Source: Deltaproteobacteria bacterium (GTDB taxonomy: Bacteria; Myxococcota_A; Polyangia; GCA-2747355; JADLHG01). From it: a stretch of DNA of 64,000 nt. Made by a program: the position numbers and the translations under genes. Position 1 is the first letter of the stretch; every line of letters begins with the position of its first letter. A model generated the notes under the pieces. That model saw only the letters and a list, made by a program, of their open reading frames with translations, was not told the origin of the DNA and did not search any database. The DNA lies in the NCBI GenBank assembly GCA_020848905.1, contig JADLHG010000004.1, positions 496,001 to 560,000 of the forward strand. The letters run 5' to 3'. Below are positions 61,543-64,000 of the stretch, piece by piece.

Positions 61543-63552
61543 CTACTGCTCGAGGATCTTGAACTCAACGCGGCGGTTGGTCGCGCGATTCCGCGGCGTG
61601 ATATTTGGCGCCTTCGGCTGGTGCGGACCATAGCCCTTCGCGGTCAGACGATCCGCTGCGACTCCGGCCTTCAGAAGGTAGTCGCGAACCGCGTCGGCCC
61701 GGGCCTGGCTGAGCTGCTCGTTGCCCTTGGGCGCTCCCCGGTTGTCGGTGTGCCCGCCGACCTCGACCTTCCGGATCTTTGGGTTCCCCTGCATCACCTC
61801 CGCGACCTCATCGAGGAGTTGTTGCGAATCGGGCATCAGGTTGGCGGTCCCCGTGGCGAAGTGCACGTTCTTCGTGATCACGATCGCGCTCTTCGTGAGC
61901 TTGACCTGGGAACGCTTCGGCCGGGCGCTCAGCGTGACGTCCATCGTGGCGGGGCCGGCGGGCGCGACGTTCGCCACCGCGTCCTTGCGAATGAAGCCCT
62001 CGGCGGTGACCTGCGCCGTGTAGGCCCCGGGCTTGAGCTCGACGGCGAAGGCCCCGCTCGCGTCGCTGGTCACGGTACGCGACTCGGGCCCCGTGAGTAC
62101 GATGCTCGAGGCGACGCCCGCGCCCTTCAGGTCCGTGACCTTCCCGGACAGCTTCCCGAGCTTCGGTGCTGCCGGCTCGAGCTTGATCTCCACCTTGGCT
62201 ACGGAGTTCGCCCCGGTCACGGTGGCCGCGAGCTTCGCCGGCTGGTAGTCCGGGTGACGCACCATCACGTTCACCTTGCCGGCCGTGAAGCCGTAGGAGA
62301 GGAAGGTGCCGTCCGGGTCGGTGGACTGCCCCGTGAGGTCTCGGCCGGGGAAGGTCACGACCGCGCCCTCGATGGGCTCGAGGCTCTTGGCATTCACCAC
62401 GCGGCCCCGGACCTTGCCGTCGGCTGCCGGCTGGGACTTCACGACCACCCGCTCGCGCGTCACAACCCGCGTCGCCGCACCGGGCTCGTAGCTGTACGAG
62501 AGGCCGAGGATCAGATTCCAGGGGACGACGGGCGGACCGTACCCGTAGCCCGGGCTGAGCAGCCCGAGGTCCGTGGCCAGAGAGATCCCGAGGCCGCGTA
62601 GAGGGCTCGCGCGCAGGCCGAGGGTCAGCCAGGCGGAGGCGCGTCCATCGATGTCCGTCGTGGAGAGCGGACCGTTCGGCTTGATGAAACGGGTCTGGTT
62701 GAAATCGGCGTCGGCGGTGGTCGTGGCGATGTCCACGCCAAGCTCGGCCAGGGGCGTCAGGCCGATCTTGGTCCACTTGCGCAGCGACACGTCGGTGCCG
62801 AAGCGGAGCTGCATGCGGCTCGGGTTGATGCCGAGCGCGAATTTCTCGACTTGCAGGCTCTGCAGAGAATGTCCGGGAAACGCGGAGAGCCTGCCGGAGT
62901 TGTCGAGCTGGTAGCCCACGTTGACGTGGAAGCGCCAGGGGACGCGGGTCACGGCTCCGAGATCCACGGTGGAGATGAGGCCGATCGTGACGCCGGTGGC
63001 CGCCCCCTCGACGGAGACGCCTCCCACCGAGTTCATGAGCTGTACGCCCAGGTTGAGGCCGATCCCCCAGGCGGGGAAGACGGGATACTGGAACTTGCCG
63101 CCGAAGCCGAAGTCCCCGAGGGCAAGGATCACCCGCTGATCCTGTCGCGCCGGATCCCTGCGGTCGTTGCTGTTCGCGGTGCTCCGCACGCCCATGTAGA
63201 ACTCGAGCAGACGCCACGGGGTGTAGTTGAGCGCGAGACTCCCGATGAAGCGGGAGTTGGAGTCGCCCGAGACGAGGAAGCTCTTGCCGCTGAAGATCTC
63301 CGTGTGGAGCCCGACGCGGAAGGTATGCGGTCGCCCGATCTGGGTGCTCACGACGCGGAAGAGGCCGCTGAGGCCGCTGATCGACGGAGAGATCTCCGCC
63401 GGGTCCGGTCGCGGAGCCTCCTCCGCCGGGCCCGTCGTCGCGACCTGTTCCTCGGGGGGCGACTCGGGGGCGGCCGGCGCAGAGGTCGCGGGGAGGATCA
63501 CCGCCATCGCCGCCGCCGCGACGGCCAGGCTCGTCCATCGTCTCGTGTGCAT
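61543..63552 (-). CDS. OmpA-family outer membrane protein with carboxypeptidase-regulatory-like repeats
   Basis: A 669-residue exported protein: signal peptide cut near APAAP, an acidic linker, a predicted barrel of about 300 residues (residues about 70-370), two carboxypeptidase-regulatory-like domains (about 395-540, VRGRVVNAKSLEPIEGAVV and LSGKVTDLKGAGVASSIVL), and a C-terminal OmpA domain (about 560-665) with ATGTANLMPDSQQLLDEVA, VGGHTDNRG and NRATNRRVEF, the peptidoglycan-binding set with NxxLSQxRAxAV. Both ATGs at 63558 and 63552 fit; the later has GAGGGAG 6 bases away, so it is chosen. The combination suggests an anchor between outer membrane and cell wall. Confidence 0.8.
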   Translation of the reverse strand: MHTRRWTSLAVAAAAMAVILPATSAPAAPESPPEEQVATTGPAEEAPRPDPAEISPSISGLSGLFRVVSTQIGRPHTFRVGLHTEIFSGKSFLVSGDSNSRFIGSLALNYTPWRLLEFYMGVRSTANSNDRRDPARQDQRVILALGDFGFGGKFQYPVFPAWGIGLNLGVQLMNSVGGVSVEGAATGVTIGLISTVDLGAVTRVPWRFHVNVGYQLDNSGRLSAFPGHSLQSLQVEKFALGINPSRMQLRFGTDVSLRKWTKIGLTPLAELGVDIATTTADADFNQTRFIKPNGPLSTTDIDGRASAWLTLGLRASPLRGLGISLATDLGLLSPGYGYGPPVVPWNLILGLSYSYEPGAATRVVTRERVVVKSQPAADGKVRGRVVNAKSLEPIEGAVVTFPGRDLTGQSTDPDGTFLSYGFTAGKVNVMVRHPDYQPAKLAATVTGANSVAKVEIKLEPAAPKLGKLSGKVTDLKGAGVASSIVLTGPESRTVTSDASGAFAVELKPGAYTAQVTAEGFIRKDAVANVAPAGPATMDVTLSARPKRSQVKLTKSAIVITKNVHFATGTANLMPDSQQLLDEVAEVMQGNPKIRKVEVGGHTDNRGAPKGNEQLSQARADAVRDYLLKAGVAADRLTAKGYGPHQPKAPNITPRNRATNRRVEFKILEQ

Positions 63553-63810
63553 GCGCATCTCCCTCTGGGCCGGATCTATACCCTGGCCGCGCTTTACGGC
63601 GCAAACTTCCTGACCTCGCACGCTTGGCAGCTGTGGATCCCCCCCTTGGCCAGCGCCGCCCTGCCCGCCGGAGCCATGCACGCCGACCTGATAACGGCGT
63701 CCGCACGCCACATGTTCCCGGCTCCTCCTCGGGGCCGCGGGTTGACCCGCCGGGCGCTGCTGCGCTAGACGAGGTGCCGAGCCGAGCCCCCGGCCAGAGC
63801 GCTTCGCCGC
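63553..63810. other. Divergent intergenic region
   Basis: 258 bases between the OmpA-type gene (minus) and the final partial gene (plus). It presumably carries promoters for both. No paired sigma70 elements, hairpins or repeats were convincing. Confidence 0.4.
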
Positions 63811-64000
63811 GTGACGACGGATCCCCAGAGCCCCGACCAAGCCGCCGTCGCGTCCGGACGCTCGCGTCTCCGTCGGCGGATCCAAGGATCCTGGTTCGGC
63901 GGGATCCTGGCGCTGCTCTACGCCTACAACTTTCCCTACTTCGACGCGATCCACAGCGCGAACGAGCTGCCGCGGATCTACCTCACGATGGCCATGGTGG
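63811..64000 (+). CDS. Membrane protein, 5' part only (cut by window end)
   Basis: Partial: about 63 residues from GTG 63811 to the window edge. A basic cytoplasmic start ([13 protein letters not shown]) is followed by a first membrane helix ([15 protein letters not shown]) and then [19 protein letters not shown]. The short loop with Asp and Asn-Glu near the end of the first helix is like that of GT-C fold glycosyltransferases (ArnT/PMT type), a weak likeness. No ribosome site is strong. The rest lies outside the window. Confidence 0.45.
   Translation, partial: MTTDPQSPDQAAVASGRSRLRRRIQGSWFGGILALLYAYNFPYFDAIHSANELPRIYLTMAMV

Overview
The window reads as a chromosomal segment of a very GC-rich, predatory-type deltaproteobacterium (Myxococcota or a close relative). 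The reasons are three eukaryotic-like Ser/Thr kinases, two giant ATPase-TPR-sigma54 activators, an AgmX/PglI-type lipoprotein, an MXAN_5187-like sensor, tandem beta-barrel proteins of the myxobacterial type, many small lipoproteins, and arginine- and alanine-rich code with GTG starts. No tRNA, rRNA, insertion sequence, phage gene or CRISPR array was seen. The mix of housekeeping genes (nadD, ddl, lipB, smc, ftsY, cmk) argues for ordinary chromosome rather than a mobile island.

Layout. 1-9830 (mostly +): a possible DnaA box at the edge, a membrane sensor, nadD, a DUF2520 protein, a large lipoprotein with eleven metal-binding-like repeats, a kinase with a TPR partner, and a lipoprotein. 9827-16374 (-): a tightly coupled four-gene cassette that looks like a ubiquitin-like conjugation system (small protein, E2-like, JAMM protease, two-domain E1), followed after 62 bases by a ClpA/ClpC-type unfoldase. 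16520-25082: a PEGA kinase, a phosphoesterase, an AsmA-like/GT51 transglycosylase, ddl, lipB, a HEAT lipoprotein and an outer membrane barrel. 25279-39596: a kinase-ATPase-TPR-GAF-sigma54 activator fusion, two paralogous barrels, ftsY, a carboxypeptidase-regulatory-like protein and smc. 39654-45990 (-): a seven-gene run with parvulin, roadblock, DUF4350, MoxR and DUF58 proteins. 46087-52945 (+): cmk, a Crp-like regulator with an apparent ACG start, HEAT and beta-propeller proteins, an AgmX/PglI-like lipoprotein and a double cyclic-nucleotide-domain protein. 53008-63552 (-): a lipoprotein, the second sigma54 activator, an isolated MshEN protein, a VanW protein, two Cys-rich lipoproteins and an OmpA-type protein. 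The window ends inside a membrane protein.

The standout is 9827-16374. All three junctions of the four conjugation genes are GTGA stop/start overlaps, so the proteins are probably made in fixed ratio. The gene order (small protein, E2, JAMM, E1) equals that of the antiviral Bil (BilA-B-C-D) systems. The unfoldase next door keeps an IGF tripeptide where ClpA/ClpC bind ClpP. This raises the possibility of a bacterial tagging system coupled to unfolding or proteolysis. The functional link is inference; the motifs and overlaps are read directly from the sequence.
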